Positions 63,913-64,000 of a stretch of 64,000 nt of DNA are shown piece by piece. The first letter of the stretch is position 1. Each line of letters begins with the position of its first letter. Under the pieces are notes generated by a model that had not been told where the DNA came from, made no database searches, and saw only the letters and a list, made by a program, of their open reading frames with translations. The DNA is from Tsukamurella sputi (GTDB lineage Bacteria; Actinomycetota; Actinomycetes; Mycobacteriales; Mycobacteriaceae): the NCBI RefSeq assembly GCF_007858445.1, contig NZ_VIGV01000002.1, positions 558,001 through 622,000 on the forward strand, in the 5' to 3' direction. The translations under genes and the position numbers were made by a program.

Positions 63913-64000
63913 TCAGGCCTGTGCGTCGGCCCCGACGCCGGGGGCCAGCTGCAGGGTGCGGTTCGTCCAGTCCCAGACCTGGTCGAACAGCTGCTTGTTG
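63913..64000 (-). CDS. mqo: C-terminal end of a gene, probably malate:quinone oxidoreductase
   Basis: Only the last 28 codons (NKQLFDQVWDWTNRTLQLAP...) and the stop are present. The segment is too short for identification by sequence. The name rests on position: in M. tuberculosis mqo (Rv2852c) precedes the ElaA-like gene on the same strand. The 5' part lies beyond the right edge. Confidence 0.5.
   Translation of the reverse strand, partial: NKQLFDQVWDWTNRTLQLAPGVGADAQA

Overview
This is a GC-rich (about 70% by eye) window from an actinomycete of the mycolic-acid group (Mycobacteriales). Three things support this. There is a fused lysyltransferase/lysyl-tRNA synthetase (LysX). The PptT/PptH phosphopantetheine pair is present. 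The gene order largely follows Mycobacterium tuberculosis from Rv2780 (ald) to about Rv2852c (mqo), with extra genes inserted. Tsukamurella or a Gordonia-like relative would fit, but I cannot fix the genus from sequence alone.

Layout. 1-8.8 kb: the 3' end of ald, a cNMP/CBS/DUF294 protein, an AnsP-type amino-acid permease, a secreted glycerophosphodiesterase, an alpha/beta hydrolase with a divergent TetR gene, and the M16 protease PepR. 8.8-18.3 kb: pnp, lysX, an SDR, rpsO, ribF and an MntR-type regulator. 18.3-25 kb is accessory metabolism: a TetR gene facing an SDR and an MFS exporter; then a helix-turn-helix/citrate-synthase fusion facing an ordinary citrate synthase across a dense array of TTGAT/ATCAA boxes. 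25-27.6 kb: pptH-pptT-truB. 27.6-34.7 kb: a MATE exporter, a complete Opp/Dpp-type ABC importer with a fused double ATPase, and a siderophore-type binding protein; two IdeR-like iron boxes flank the importer. 34.7-39.5 kb: a voltage-sensor-like membrane protein, an NCS1 permease, an HNH protein, fmdB and a frameshifted formamidase gene (fmdA).

40-48 kb holds the translation block dinF-nrnA-rbfA-DUF503 and infB-ylxR-nusA-rimP, all on the minus strand and mostly with 4-base stop/start overlaps. 48-57.5 kb: a lipoprotein and a ferritin-like protein, a Tyr/Pro-repeat membrane protein, proS, yaaA and two tandem efpA-type MFS genes. Both efpA products carry unusually long Pro/Arg-rich tails. 57.5-64 kb: siroheme/cobalamin genes (cysG-type fusion, cobB, cobO, a fused AAA+/VWA chelatase subunit), an ElaA-like acetyltransferase and the last codons of a gene that by position should be mqo.

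The least expected signal is not a gene. The 9-mer GCACCGTCG (or its complement) occurs about 49 times in 64 kb, in both orientations and mostly inside genes. Base composition predicts about two, and versions differing only in the first base are several times rarer. It resembles the dispersed oligomers known as HIP1 or DNA-uptake sequences. Other points to follow up: the HTH-citrate synthase locus, the iron-box-flanked importer, the duplicated EfpA tails, a hydrolase lacking its usual catalytic His, and the fmdA frameshift. I saw no tRNA or rRNA gene, CRISPR array, transposase, integrase or plasmid feature.
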